Source: Brachionus plicatilis (lineage: Eukaryota; Rotifera; Eurotatoria; Ploima; Brachionidae). Taken from it: a DNA stretch of 64,000 nt. The stretch spans positions 414,587-478,586 of the forward strand of contig QEOQ01000258.1 in NCBI GenBank assembly GCA_010279815.1, read 5' to 3'. Under the pieces are notes generated by a model. The model ran no database searches and was not told the DNA's origin. It saw nothing but the letters and a program-made list of their open reading frames with translations. Shown in pieces: positions 12,806 to 23,808 of this stretch. Numbering within the stretch: the first letter of the stretch is position 1; each line of letters starts with the position of its first letter. A program made the position numbers and the translations under genes.

Positions 12806-14952
12806 ATGGAGAATAAAATATATAAAGAATGTGTGGTAATTGGAGCTGGAATCACTGGCTTGACAGTAAATTTCTAATAATTGTGATCCTCTATAAAAAT
12901 TTAAATAAAACTTAAAAGGCTGCTCGTTGGCTTAAAGTACACTTGATCACTTCTAAGATTATTAAATTTTGAATTTCAATTTTACTTTTGTAAAGAAATA
13001 TAAAATTGACTTTGTTGTCTTGGAGAAATCGTCAGATATTGGAGGTTTATGGCGGTACACCGATGATGAATATGGCGTCATGGAATTCACTCATATCAAT
13101 GTCTCCAAACACAACTACTGCTTTTCAGACCACCCTTTTCCAGAAAACACTACAGACTATCCGCATCATTCTGAAATGTTCAACTACATTAAATCTTACT
13201 CAAATAAATACCAATTAGACGAAAATATTAAATTTACAAGTTTAGTAAAAAAAATTGAGGGTAATTTTTTTTGTTAATTAAAAAATAGTTTTATTTATTA
13301 TTTTTTTCTAAGAAATAATAGAATTATCAGAAAAACCCTCATTTGAAAATATCAAAAATTATGAGAAACTTTGGAAAATAACTGTGGTTGATTTGAAAAA
13401 TAAAGATGAAACAATTTATATTACCCCATATGTAAGCATAGCTAGTGGTCATCATAGTACACCAGTCGAAGCTAGTTTTAAAGGGCAGGAAAGTTTTACT
13501 GGTAAAGATAAATGTTAGCTTTGTGGAATTTTTTATTCTTAATTAAATTAAAATTAAGGACAAATTATACATAGTGTCAAGTTTAAGAGTGCATACAAGA
13601 ACAATATGGTTGATAAGCGTGTTTTGATAGTGGGCATCGGTAACAGCGCAGTAGATGCAGCAGTAAATTTAGTAAATGAGGGAAAGTAAAAATCAATTTA
13701 AAATAGAAAAAATTAAATTAATTTATTTTTAAAAGATGTTCCAAGGTTGTTGTTAGCTCAAGAAGTGGTGCTTGGATTATACCAAATTATATATCAGGCT
13801 ATGCAACTGATTTGTATGCTTGCAGATCGTTTTTAAGTATACCGTGGAAAATAGCTACCAATGTAATGGAAATCGCAATTAAATTTATTTATGGAAGCCC
13901 TAAAAAGTTTTTATCAGAAAAATGTTAAATAGTTGTTAAAATTTTCTTTTATTTAGATATAATTTGAATCCTAAAATGAGAGCTTTGCAAACTCAGCCAA
14001 CAGTGAGTCCGACTCTAATTCATCATATTCAACGAAAACACATTACCATTAAGCCAGACATTAAAGTAAGATTTTTAATTTATTTGACTAGAAATTATTT
14101 TTTCCCACAGAGCATTGACAAAAATACTGTTTTGTTTGAAAATGATGATAAAGAAGACTTTGACGCAATAATCTTATGTACTGGTTATAAAATTGACTTG
14201 AATTATTTGTCTGACGATATTCAGAATAAAATTTTTCAAGATGAAATTAAAACTTCACTAAATGTAATGAAAAAATAATGAAAATTAATAAAAATTTTAT
14301 CTAATTTAACATTTATCAAGCTTTTCAAGCAAGTTTTTCATCCTAAAATTGGAAAGTCTATGGCCTTTTTAGGCTTCATTCAACCATCCAGTGGTGGTTT
14401 GATAACAGTCTCGGAAATGCAAGCTAGATGGCACACAAGTTTAATGCTTAATCAAAGCCGACTACCATCAGAAAATTTAATGAACGAGATAATTGTAAAG
14501 GATACGGTAAAATAAAGGAAAATTATATAAATTCTAGTTTTATTAAAAGAAAATTTTTTAAGAAAAAATCCCAAAAAAGATTTTACAAGTCGAATCGTCA
14601 TACAATTCAACAAGATCCGATATTGTACAATGATGACATAGGACAATACTTTGGCGCCAGGCCGAATCGTTTTCAGAATATGAATTTATTGTGGTATCTT
14701 TTATTTTCAAGCTGTGGCCCAGCTCAATGGAGGCTCAACGGTCCCGACTCTGATAATCAGGCTTCTATGCGAGTGATGAAAGTGCCAGTTACTGACATGA
14801 TGAAAATATTTTCATTTGTTTTATTTTTGATAATGTTTTTCTTTATTGTACAAGTTTATAAGCATCCAATTATTTTTACATTCGCTATAGGATCTTTTGT
14901 TTTCTACAAACATTTTCTTAAAAACAATTTCGAACAAAATCAAAACAAATAG
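12806..14952 (+). CDS. Flavin-containing monooxygenase, tandem copy 1 (ten exons)
   Basis: FAD/NADPH-dependent oxygenation of soft nucleophilic N or S in xenobiotics, usually at the ER membrane. Exons: 12806-12865, 12919-12936, 12996-13260, 13313-13501, 13559-13685, 13736-13906, 13957-14065, 14111-14263, 14321-14506, 14563-14952. Phases close exactly to 555 residues, normal for the family. Visible marks: FAD-binding GAGITG at residues 13-18; the FMO signature FxGxxxHxxxF as FTGQIIHSVKF across exons 4-5; the NADPH site GIGNSAVDAA; and LCTGY near the usual ATGY site. A hydrophobic C-terminal stretch after VTDMMK fits the family's membrane anchor. Exon 2 is an 18-nt microexon (AARWLK). The neighbouring gene at 15051 is a paralog. 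Confidence 0.92.
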
Positions 14953-15050
14953 ATTATTTTTTTTTGAAACTTATTATTTTGCATTAATTAAATATCTTGA
15001 AACGAATGCAAAAACTCTACATACTTTTTATTTTTTATCAAAAATAAAAG

Positions 15051-17141
15051 ATGATTGATAATAAAATTTTATTTACTGAATGCTGCGTTATTGGGTGTGG
15101 TATATCGGGTATAGCTGTTGCTCGATGGCTAAAGGTATCTCTAATAAAAAAAAAAAACTAAAACCTTTAAAAAATAACAATTTCCTTATAGAAATATAAT
15201 TTTGATTTTGTTGTCTTCGAGAAGTCAGAAGACATTGCTGGTTTATGGCGCTATCGTGAAAATGACTATGGCGTTATGAGCTTCACCCATATTAATGTTT
15301 CCAAGTATAACTATAGTTTCTCTGACCATCCTTTTCCAAAGGACAGCGTCGAGTTCATGCATCATAAGCACATTTATGATTACGCCAAGTCTTACATGAA
15401 AATTCACCACTTAAATGAATACACTAAATTTAACCATGAAGTCACATTGGTGGAGGGTAAGGAAAATATTTTGTCTTCTTATTTTACATAAATTTTGTTA
15501 TAAAGAAATATTGAACAAAGAGGAATTAGGCCTTGAGGACCTGAAGTTTCCGAGTTTGGAAAAATATGATAAATTATGGAAAGTTAAAGTAAAAGATAAC
15601 ACCACTGGACTAGAGTTAATTTATGTGACGCCATATGTTGCGGTTGCCACTGGTCATCACAGCAAGCCGAAGCATGTTGAATTTCCTGGACAAGATTCTT
15701 TCAAAGGAGAAATCATTCACAGTGTTAAATTCAAGAATGCCAAATTGAACAAGATGGAAAATAAAAATGTGCTTTTAGTCGGAATCGGAAACAGTTCAGT
15801 GGATGCAGCAGACAATTTGGTTTCTCAAGGAGATTGCCCTAATGTAACAATAAGCAGTAGAAGTGGCGCATGGATTCTTCCAAATTATATAAATGGATAT
15901 CCAACTGACTTGTATCCAAATCGTTTTTTCCTTAAACTACCATGGAGAACTAGCTCCGCAATATTTGAAAGCATAATTAAGCTAATGCATGGAGATCCAG
16001 AAAGGTAAATAAAAAATGATTGGGATTTTAATAAGTTTATTTGGCTTTAAATTTTTTTCTCAAAGGTACGAGTTGAATCCGAAATCTCGGGCCTTTCAGT
16101 ATCATCCAACGGTAAGTCCTGTCCTGTTTCATCATATTCAGCGAAAAAGAGTTAAAATTCAGCCTGATATTAAAGTAACAAAAATTCACTAAAATAAAAA
16201 TTAATTAGTAAAAAATTTTCCAAGGAAATTAGAGACAAAGAGGTAATATTTACTAATGGTCACAAATCGGAATTCGATTCGATTATTTTATGCACTGGAT
16301 ATAAAATTGCCATTGATTTCCTATCAGATGATTTGAAAAAGTTAATATTCGATCCAGATGATGATTCATTTTTAGATGTGATTTTTTAAAAATGCCCTGC
16401 TTATCTTTTGATTAAGTTATTTGACTATTTAAGCTTTACAAGATGGTATTTTGTCCAAAAATTGGCTCTTCTTTGGCTTTTATTGGCTATGTTCAACCGC
16501 ATACTGGAGGAATTTTACCAAGTAATTTATTTTCAATGCAAAAAATGATTCAATTTTTTAATTTTTGAAAGTTTCGGAAATTCAAGCAAGATGGTTTGTT
16601 TATTTGATGGCAAAGAAAATAAAATTACCTAGTGAAAATGAAATGAGTCGAGATGTGACAGATTTTAAAGTAAGTGGATTGATTTTTGGATTTGAATTAA
16701 AAATTTTTTTTAGAAAAAAATTCAAGAGCGTTTCTATAAATCATCTCGACATACACTGCAGCAAGATCCACTGCTTTATATTGATGAGGTAGCTGGATTT
16801 TTTGGAGCCAAACCAAGTTTGGTCAAAAATTTCAATATTGCTTGGAGGTGAAGTTAATAAAATTAAAAAAAAATACAAATTTTTGTATACGTAAATTTTT
16901 TTAAAGAATATTATTTTCTTCATGCGGAACAGCACAATGGAGAATAAATGGACCTGACAGGATGTCGAATGCAGTCGAGATTGTCAAAAGTGTTCCAGTT
17001 CCTCCTCTGAACAAACTAATGCTTTTAACAGTTTTAGTTTTCTTCTTCTTGCTTATTTCTCTATTTGCCCTACACCCGTTGCTTTTTCTTTTCTTGATCC
17101 TTTCTCTTTCTTATTTCTTTATTTTAAACCAAAAATATTGA
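15051..17141 (+). CDS. Flavin-containing monooxygenase, tandem copy 2 (nine exons)
   Basis: Paralog of the gene 100 bp upstream, same strand. Exons: 15051-15134, 15192-15456, 15506-16004, 16066-16174, 16225-16377, 16434-16521, 16572-16669, 16714-16847, 16907-17141; phases close to 554 residues. FAD site GCGISG at residues 15-20, FMO signature FKGEIIHSVKF, NADPH site GIGNSSVDAA, and LCTGY. The C terminus is a Leu/Phe-rich membrane segment. The ATG directly follows AAAAG, a possible 3' splice acceptor. Compared with copy 1, the microexon is fused to exon 1, copy 1 exons 4-6 are one exon, copy 1 exon 9 (186 nt) is split into 88+98 nt, and the last exon is split. An AATAAA lies near 17221. Confidence 0.92.
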
Positions 17142-17664
17142 AATATCCAGTTTTTTGATACCATTAAGCTTCATTCAACTCAAAACTAAACAGTAACTAA
17201 AAAATTCAAATGTTTTAATTCAATAAATTCTAAAATAAAGAAAATAAAAAAAAAAAGCTAATTTTTTCATTTCTAATTTCTAATTAAAAACTATTGAAAA
17301 GTTTTTAATGCTTATTTTAATTTTGATTGATTGTTATTCAAACTAGAAGATTATTCTAAAATAATTTATAACAAAAGAAAAAGTTAAAAGTTAAAAAAAG
17401 TTGCTTTTTAATGAAAATTCATATTTTTGCCTATAATTATTTTAAACTTTATAGATGATATTAATATGGAACTTTTGCTCGTTTTTATTATATTACTGAA
17501 ATATTCAAGGCTGTATAATTCTATAGAATAGTAATGAGTGAGGTGTCAAAAGATTCAATTTTAGTTTAGATTATTTTGTTTAAACCTACATTTTAGATTA
17601 GCAAAGAATTGCGTGATAAAAAGATATAAAAGTTCATGTAGTTATAAGCATGAATAGACTCAAT

Positions 17665-17780
17665 ATAATAAAATTTGGTAGTTCCAGTGGAACAAATATT
17701 GGTCATTAGTTTTTTTTTACCTTTTTCCTTCAATGGAGGTTAATTTAACAATAATAATAATAATAAAAATTTTGTCTGAA
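17665..17780. repeat. 3' end of a retroelement with (AAT)n tail
   Basis: T-rich stretch, then CCTTCAATGGAGGTTAATTT, then a run of ATA/AAT repeats ending near 17772. The same architecture (short GC stem, GTTAATT or similar, AAT/AAAT microsatellite) recurs near 31302 and 37406, suggesting 3' ends of non-LTR elements or SINEs. Confidence 0.55.
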
Positions 17781-18170
17781 AAAATTGGAAGCTCAATCAT
17801 AATACACTAGCTAGTCTTTACAAGGCACTTATTGGCTCAATTCTGGATTATAAATTTTCGTGTCTTAACTCATTCTCCGAATCAGGTTTACAATAGTTAC
17901 AAGTTATTCAAAATACTGCTGTTAGATGCATTCTAAAACTTCCTCTTAGAATCTCCTCTGAATCATTATTCTATGAAGCAGAGAATAAATTAAATATTAG
18001 AAAAATTGACCACAGATTAAGCAATCTCTTAGAAGATTACCTTCGTAATGCTCTTAATTATTCAGTTCCATTGACTAAAAGACTTGTCTCGGAGTATCAA
18101 AGAGGCTTCGATTCTAGATTTATTACGAATCCCACTCTTCTATGTAGCTGCTACCTAATTATACAAAATT
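17781..18170 (+). pseudogene. 5'-truncated non-LTR retrotransposon (LINE), C-terminal reverse-transcriptase region
   Basis: Frame 1 from 17781 reads NTLASLYKALIGSILDYKF, then a TAG in place of a sense codon, then LQVIQNTAVRCILKLPL and a region that continues to about 18170. Segments like LYKALIxSILDY and IQNxAxRxIxxLP are typical of the domain following the RT thumb in LINE proteins. The internal stop and the missing palm make it dead. The 3' end is interrupted by the gap at 18241, and an AAATAAT-rich tail appears at 18396-18428. Related fragments lie at 37030-37200 and 57715-57905. Confidence 0.8.
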
Positions 18171-18240
18171 TTTTGACTCTTAAGATCTTATCTATGTTTT
18201 TTGTTTTTTTTTTCTGATTCTCATGTTATTTTTATTCATT

Positions 18241-18377
18241 NNNNNNNNNNNNNNNNNNNNNNNNNNNNNNNNNNNNNNNNNNNNNNNNNNNNNNNNNNNN
18301 NNNNNNNNNNNNNNNNNNNNNNNNNNNNNNNNNNNNNNNNNNNNNNNNNNNNNNNNNNNNNNNNNNNNNNNNNNNNN
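18241..18377. other. Assembly gap (137 N)
   Basis: Run of N. It probably hides part of the LINE 3' untranslated region, since RT-like sequence ends just left of it and an A-rich tail begins just right of it. Confidence 0.99.
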
Positions 18378-18395
18378 TATGCTCGAACAGAAAAA

Positions 18396-18428
18396 CAAAT
18401 AAATAATAAAAATAAATAATAATAATGA
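18396..18428. repeat. AAATAAT-rich tail, probably of the LINE at 17781
   Basis: A run of AAATAAATAATAA-type repeats immediately after the gap. Microsatellite tails of this kind end several non-LTR families. Confidence 0.5.
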
Positions 18429-18564
18429 TTTTTGATCACAAAAAAATTAAAATGAACACATAATGGTAATATAATTTTGAAAATAAAAAAATTTAAAAAA
18501 ATTATTGTTGGTTTTATTCCATTTGATTTTTAATGCGAGTTTCAATGTTTGTTTATTTTTAAGT

Positions 18565-18730
18565 ATAATACAACACTGGTATACAACGTATCGTTATACT
18601 CAAAAGATTAAGCCAAAAAACTAAAAATTTTGTATATCCGGTTCCGTGTAATATCTGTGGCAAATTGATGAAAAATGAGCGAGGTGTAAAATTACATATA
18701 GCCAAAATGCACAATAAATACAACTTATGA
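18565..18730 (+). pseudogene. C2H2 zinc-finger fragment
   Basis: An open frame of about 54 codons ends at the TGA at 18728-18730. It encodes one C2H2 finger, CNICGKLMKNERGVKLHIAK followed by MH (Cx2C x12 Hx4H). There is an in-frame TAA just upstream, no ATG, and the AG at 18561 does not open this frame. It may be the end of a broken zinc-finger gene or of a retroelement protein that carries such a finger. No partner exon was identified. Confidence 0.5.
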
Positions 18731-18778
18731 TATATTTCATTATTATTTTTTTTTACAACTTTTATTTGTATTTTATTA

Positions 18779-18906
18779 TTTGATCACATATTGACTGATC
18801 ACAAAATAAAAATTTTGATCACAAATTTTTTCTTAAAATTTTTTCTTTTAAAAAATGAATTACATGTTTAGTGATCAGTGATTTGGTGATCAGTCAAGAT
18901 CACATA
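18779..18906. repeat. Inverted repeat built on TGATCA(C)
   Basis: TGATCACATATTGACTGATC at the left is mirrored by GTGATCAGTCAAGATCACAT at the right (18884-18905), with further TGATCAC words between. It could form a foldback of about 125 bp. More TGATCACA words lie at 18432 and 18920-18940. Confidence 0.6.
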
Positions 18907-19005
18907 GTCGTCATGATACCCTTGATCACATCTTTTGGTGAACAATTGTTCACAAAGTAGTCATGACCCTTTTTTTATTATTTAAATAATTTAAGTAGTG
19001 TTGTG

Positions 19006-19449
19006 GGATGTCGTGTTTTGACAACAAAAAATCTGCTTTCTACACCCAAAAAAAATATTATCACAATCAAACCGTAAAAAAAAAATTTGGTTCGTGCCAA
19101 ATTGCATTTCAAAGCCATCTTTGGTCTTCCACTTCGGACACATCATTATGTCTGCATTGTTAATCAAAATGTTTATTCTTAACTCTTGAGCGATTATCTT
19201 CTTGGAAAACTGCTCGACAGAATCCAAAGAGGCCAAGTCTAACTTTTCCACTGCCACATTTCCATTTCCAGATATATTTCTGATTTGGCTTTGGCTGTAT
19301 TTCGAAAAATCATTTTTTATTTGATTTATAAATAAATTTATTCATTTTTTAAAACTTGAGTACTTTTGATAAGGAATTTTTTTTTGGTTGTGAAAATCTT
19401 TTTTGTTGGGTGTAGAAAGCAGATTTTTTGTTGTCAAAAGGTTTTTACC
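19006..19449. mobile_element. 444-bp terminal-inverted-repeat element carrying a captured dehydrogenase fragment
   Basis: TTTTGACAACAAAAAATCTG and the following GCTTTCTACACCCA at 19016-19049 recur in reverse complement at 19406-19439, and the similarity continues inward for about 20 more bases with a few mismatches. Nine-base direct repeats AGTGTTGTG lie at 18997-19005 and 19450-19458. If these are the target duplication, both ends start with GG and the inner arms are in register, although the eight bases after GG differ between the ends. A 9-bp duplication is the hallmark of Mutator-like elements. The interior is a short-chain dehydrogenase exon on the minus strand. No transposase is present. 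Confidence 0.6.
19065..19335 (-). pseudogene. Truncated short-chain dehydrogenase / retinol dehydrogenase-like fragment
   Basis: Reading leftward from about 19335 the frame gives GNGNVAVEKLDLASLDSVEQ, then a segment with INILINNADIMMCP and TKDGFEMQFGTNQ. This is the classical SDR stretch of the retinol dehydrogenase 11-14 group: LDLASL (adenine-binding region), the NNAG motif here NNAD, and DGFExxFGxN before the usual HLGHF. The sequence breaks exactly there, running into the inverted repeat. The N-terminal TGxxxGxG and catalytic YxxxK are missing. It lies within the element at 19006-19449. Confidence 0.75.
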
Positions 19450-20125
19450 AGTGTTGTGAGTCGACTCGACCAAAATCGACTTTTTGCGTTTTTCGCATTT
19501 TCAATGGGAAAATTAAGGGGAGACTTAAAATTCTTTATCAATTTCCTTTTTTGTATTGATTAAAATTTTTTTTAAATACTAATAATAAATAAAAAATTTT
19601 TATTAATAAATCAAATGTAGCATTGTGAAGCAAAATTTGCTACATCAGCTGTTATTTTTTCAAAAAAAAATTTTTCTTCAATTAGAGATATTTGTTTCTC
19701 CAACATCAATATACACATAAAGAAAAAAATTTTTTTATTTCTTTTAACAGAAATTAATGTTAAAAGTAAAGTATTGAATTTGCTGTGGCAAAGAAACCTT
19801 CAATAAATGTTAAAATTTGCTAACACAAAAAAATATCTATAAAAATTTTAATAATTTTATTCTTCCAATATTTGAAAATCTCTCCTTAAACAGATTATTA
19901 AATTTATCTTTTGTTTTTACGGTTTATATTGTATCTAATAAAATATTAATTAGTATCTGATATTTTTTTACAGTATCTAATTATTTTTTTTGTATCAAAA
20001 AATAATTCAATTTAATATTTAATTGACAAATATAAAAATCTTTAATTAGCTCATTACTGATTTTGGTTCTTGTCGTTATAGAGGATTGGAATGGCATAGA
20101 AACGCAAAAGATATTCCTTTGGGTG

Positions 20126-20420
20126 AAATAAGAAACGCGGTAAACCAGTAACAACAAAAAAAGCTTTAATGATTCAACCAACCGAGTTACAAATAAGATA
20201 TAACGTACGAAATCAAAACAAATTACCAGAGGCTCTTGTAAATTCAATTTTGAGTCAAGTTGAGGTAATGGAAGAAATTGAGGCTCAAGAAGCAGAAATG
20301 GAAATTCAAAATGAAGTTGAAGTTGAAAACAATTCTAATGAAAATTCAGCTCAGTCTGAGATTTCTAAAAAGAAAAGAGACCTACTGGATCAAAAAAAAT
20401 CGAAATCAATTCAAGATTAA
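20126..20420 (+). pseudogene. Remnant of a GRP/AT-hook-tailed protein
   Basis: In the frame of the ATG at 20169, upstream codons read NKKRGKPVTTKKALMIQPTE. The frame then becomes Glu/Asn-rich and ends with KKKRDLLDQKKSKSIQD and a stop at 20420. K(K/R)RG(R/K)Pxxxxx(K/S)AL is a basic AT-hook-like motif that recurs at 21783-22025, 26486 and 48443. The preceding bases (20070-20125) read YRGLEWHRNAKDIPLGEI in another frame, so a frameshift probably separates them. Family unknown; a transposon-linked FLYWCH-type protein is possible but unproven. Confidence 0.4.
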
Positions 20421-20884
20421 CCTCAAAACAAAAGAACAAAAAAAGATTAATTTTTTTCTTTTTTTTAATTTTTCTAAATAAAATATCAAAAAAATTCTAA
20501 TTCCGTTTTTTTTAATAGAAACAAAAAAAAAATTTAGATACTTAGATAAAATAATTAGATTCTAAAAAAATATTTATTCACTATATTTAGATAGCTTATT
20601 ATTTAGATACATTAAAAAAAGAATTAGATACAATGAAAAAATAACAGTCAAAAAAAAAGTCTTTATTTTATAAGAATTTCTCTTTTTAAAATTTTTCTTT
20701 TATATTTAATTTTTTTATCATCGCCAAATCTGGCTTAATTTTTGAAATCAATAATAATAATATTTTTAAGATCAACTTTATTTATTAAATTACTTATCAT
20801 CAGAATAAAAATGAGTAAAAATACCCCTCAAAAACGTATAAAACAGTAAACAGGATTAATGTTTTTTTCTATTTTAACTAAACA

Positions 20885-20957
20885 GACCATTTATATGAAG
20901 AACCATTCGAAGACGACATAATAGCTTTAGATGACGAGTCAGATATTGTATTATAAT
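20885..20957 (+). other. Possible short acidic coding exon
   Basis: After TTAACTAAACAG the sequence reads DHLYEEPFEDDIIALDDESD and stops at TAA. The acidic composition is non-random for such AT-rich DNA. The only nearby candidate first exon (ATG at 20811, donor at 20847) does not match in phase, so I cannot build a gene. Confidence 0.25.
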
Positions 20958-21782
20958 TTTTTTTTATTACATACTTAATATATACTTTAGTCAAATTGAA
21001 AAACTCAACACTTAAATTAAATAAATTTAATTTTTTGTAAATTTTGTTTTTTAATTTTTGATCGTTTTTGGTAGTTATTGAGTTGAAATTAATCGATTTT
21101 TAGTCGATTATAATTTATGTATTTATTTGTTTATCTGTTCTTATACTAACCTTCAAAGCAAAAATAAAAGAATAAATTAAAATCGACTAAAAAATTTAAT
21201 AAAAGATAAATAGTTCATTTGAATTTTTAAATTAACATTCAATCATCGAAGAACTGGGTCTAGTCGGTAAGGTGAACCATAGTTCACTTAGTTTAAATCT
21301 AGTCATTTGATTTTACATTAGAATTTACTCAAGACAATTTACTGACTTGACTTGAATAGATTTAAAAAAATACTTTTATTCGAAACTCTTACACAACTCT
21401 TAGATAAAGAGTAGAATGTGATTTAAATTTAAAATAAAATTTTTTTAGCAAATTTTAGATGCATTTGCCATTTTTAATAACTTAAAAAAATTAAATTTAA
21501 AAGCTTATAACTAAATTAATTTTTTCCAATTAGAAATGTAATTTTTAGTAAAATTTTTGTAAATTTTTTGTCTATGAAAAATTGCGCAAATTGCTATCTT
21601 AAAAAAATTTTATGTTAAATTTCTATTTAGTGTTATCTTTTTATTTTACTCCTTGAAAATTTCAATTTTAAAAAAATTCTATAATTTGAACATTGACAAA
21701 ATTGAACGCAATCATAAAAAGGGAAAAAAGTGTTTGACGTAAAAAATTTGACATAAAAAAACACCAAATTAGTCAAACATTA

Positions 21783-22025
21783 AAGCCGACTTTACCTTTG
21801 CTGGTCTGCCAGGTCTTTTTCTAACTTGAATCTTTTGACAACATAGATCATTCTCTTCAACATTAGCTTTAAATTTAAGTATTGATGAAGAGGATTATCT
21901 ATGTTGTCAATAGAATGTATTAAAGAGTGAATATTTTATTCAAAGAATTTTTTTTTATTTTCAAGGAGTAAGAGCTTGGTTACCCCGTGGCTTTTTAACA
22001 GCTGACTTTTCAGTTACCTCAGTTC
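21783..22025 (-). pseudogene. Two GRP/AT-hook-type protein fragments
   Basis: Minus strand 21870-21783 reads VEENDLCCQKIQVRKRPGRP followed by AKVKSAL; minus 22025-21965 reads TEKSAVKKPRGNQALTP. Both carry the basic K(R/K)xxGRP or KPRG core followed by AL. Between them, plus-strand 21890-21917 encodes DEEDYLCCQ, an inverted copy of the VEENDLCCQ segment. The area looks like rearranged debris of one gene family. Confidence 0.4.
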
Positions 22026-22245
22026 CTTAATCTTTATCGTTTTCATCTGTAAATACTCAAATCTTAACCCATTCATACTTAGTTTTTGGCAAAATGGTGA
22101 AATACAAAAGTTAGCAAATTTTCATGTAAATTTTTTTTTTAAATTTTGTGTAAAATATTTAATGCTTTAAAATTAAAATATATATTCGAAAAAATTAGTT
22201 ATATTGTTTAATTTTAAAATATATGCGATAAAAACTAAAAAATAT

Positions 22246-23117
22246 CAGAGTTGTTGAAAAGTCACAAGTCTCAAGTCAAATTTAAGTCCGGGGTTTTTTT
22301 TATTTCCAAAAGTCCAAAAACTTTTCATTTTTTTTTTTAGATGAATATCATGACTAGAAAATTCTTAAAGTATTTTTAAATAGTAAATTGTGTTAACTTG
22401 ATGACTCGAAGTTCCGAGGCGAGATATTCATTTTGTCGAAAATCGATAATCGAAAAATATCTTATCGAAAATAAATGTGAGAAAATCATTTTATTGAAAA
22501 ATAAATATATAAATAACAAATTATCAATTAATTAATTAATTCATATTTGAAATTTATTTTATTATTATGAAAAAGGCCAACTAATTTCTTAAATAAATTT
22601 TCTTTTTTGCATTCGAATAAAATAGATTTTAATTCATCATCCATTTTTGTCCTTTTTTTCCTTGGGAAAACAGAACCGTGCTGGATTTGCTCAATCAAAA
22701 TTTCGGTCAAATGTTGCTCTTAAATTAACTTAACTTTATTAATTAATCTTAACTTTTTTCAATAGAAAAAATATTCTAGAAATATTTTCGATCAAGCAAT
22801 TGTCTAAAGTATATTCTACAAAAAAATGTCTATTTCGATAATAAAATTCGATAATATGATATAGTACCGTTCCGAGATGCCAAAGTTAATTTTTTATCCA
22901 TTTTTACAGATTAATCAAATAAATTTTCCTGTTTTTCCATTGTTGTTGAGTAATTATACTAGGTAAATTATATTAAACGCAAAATCACGAAAATTTCCGC
23001 CTAATTCTCAACTATGGTCAAAGCATTTTCTCCAGTCATTTTTCATTGCCTAACATAATCGGACTTGGACTTTTTTTAATGACTTTGATTTTATTTTGGG
23101 AATTTTAAACAACTCTG
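22246..23117. mobile_element. hAT-like non-autonomous element with CAGAGTTGTT ends
   Basis: Left end CAGAGTTGTTGAAAAGTC, right end TTTAAACAACTCTG in inverted orientation, and GACTT/AAGTC-rich arms at both sides. The flanking eight bases are AAAAATAT (left) and AAAAATAA (right), a 7/8 target duplication. An end starting CAG with an 8-bp duplication fits hAT-type transposition. Inside, minus strand 22710-22528 is a 60-codon frame with FPRKKRTKMDDELKS, of unknown origin. Other ends of the same family lie at 26286 and 44028. Confidence 0.65.
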
Positions 23118-23141
23118 AAAAATAAAATAATCTTTTTTATT

Positions 23142-23478
23142 GGTATTGTGATTTCCAAATACAAATTGAGCAAAAATTCTTAATTTTTTGATAAAATAAA
23201 ATAAAATTTAGTTAAAAAAAATTTTAAAAAATACTGAAACATACTTTGTTAACCTTTATTTACCTAAAATAATTTTTTTTAGTATATCATACAATAACTA
23301 ATATTCTTACTAGCATTTTATTTTTTAGTCTTTTTTTACATTAGAAAAATTATTTTAGCTTAAAAAAGTTCAAAAAGGATGTTGCAGTATTTTAAAAAAT
23401 ATTTTTTATTAAATTTAATTTCAATTTATCAAAAAATGAAGAATTTTTGTTCAATTTGCATTTGAATTTCACAATACC
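23142..23478. mobile_element. Foldback element, GGTTTTGTGAA family, copy 1
   Basis: Left GGTATTGTGATTTCCAAATA and right end reverse complement GGTATTGTGAAATTCAAATG; arms of about 80 bp extend through CAAATTGAxCAAAAATTCTT. Flanking 8-mers are TTTTTATT and TTTTCATT (7/8). It sits 24 bp right of the hAT-like element. Related copies: 39221-39347, 39371-39623, 59737-60099. No protein-coding frame. Confidence 0.7.
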
Positions 23479-23808
23479 TTTTCATTGTATGCTTTATTTC
23501 ACACCATACTCCTATAAGCAGTACTATGAAATTTTGAAAAAAAAAATTTTTTCTTTTTTTATCATAATTTTCCAAAAATTCAAAAAAAAAATTTTTTTTT
23601 TTAATGAAGATTATTTTTTTTCGATAAATTTAGGATTTTTTTCACTTAATTTTAAAATTAAAACCGTTTTTAGATTAAAAAAAAAAAAAATTTCTTTTTT
23701 TTGTCATAACTTTCCAAAAATTTTTTTGTCAATTTGTGTTGAGATGTCAGAAATTTTGAACAAAAGCCCGGCAACAAAAAAATAAAAAAAAAAAGCTAAA
23801 ATAAATTT

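Noticed and set aside
14452..14646. 64-codon minus frame over FMO copy 1
   Set aside because: Antisense to well-supported FMO exons 9 and 10.
18192..18439. Frames reading through the assembly gap
   Set aside because: They consist mostly of unknown residues from N bases.
19981..20247. 88-codon minus frame
   Set aside because: The opposite strand carries the GRP-type fragment with a recognisable motif; the minus frame has no domain and looks like its shadow.
23447..23785. 112-codon plus frame rich in Phe and Lys
   Set aside because: Made of poly-A/poly-T tracts and begins inside a foldback element.
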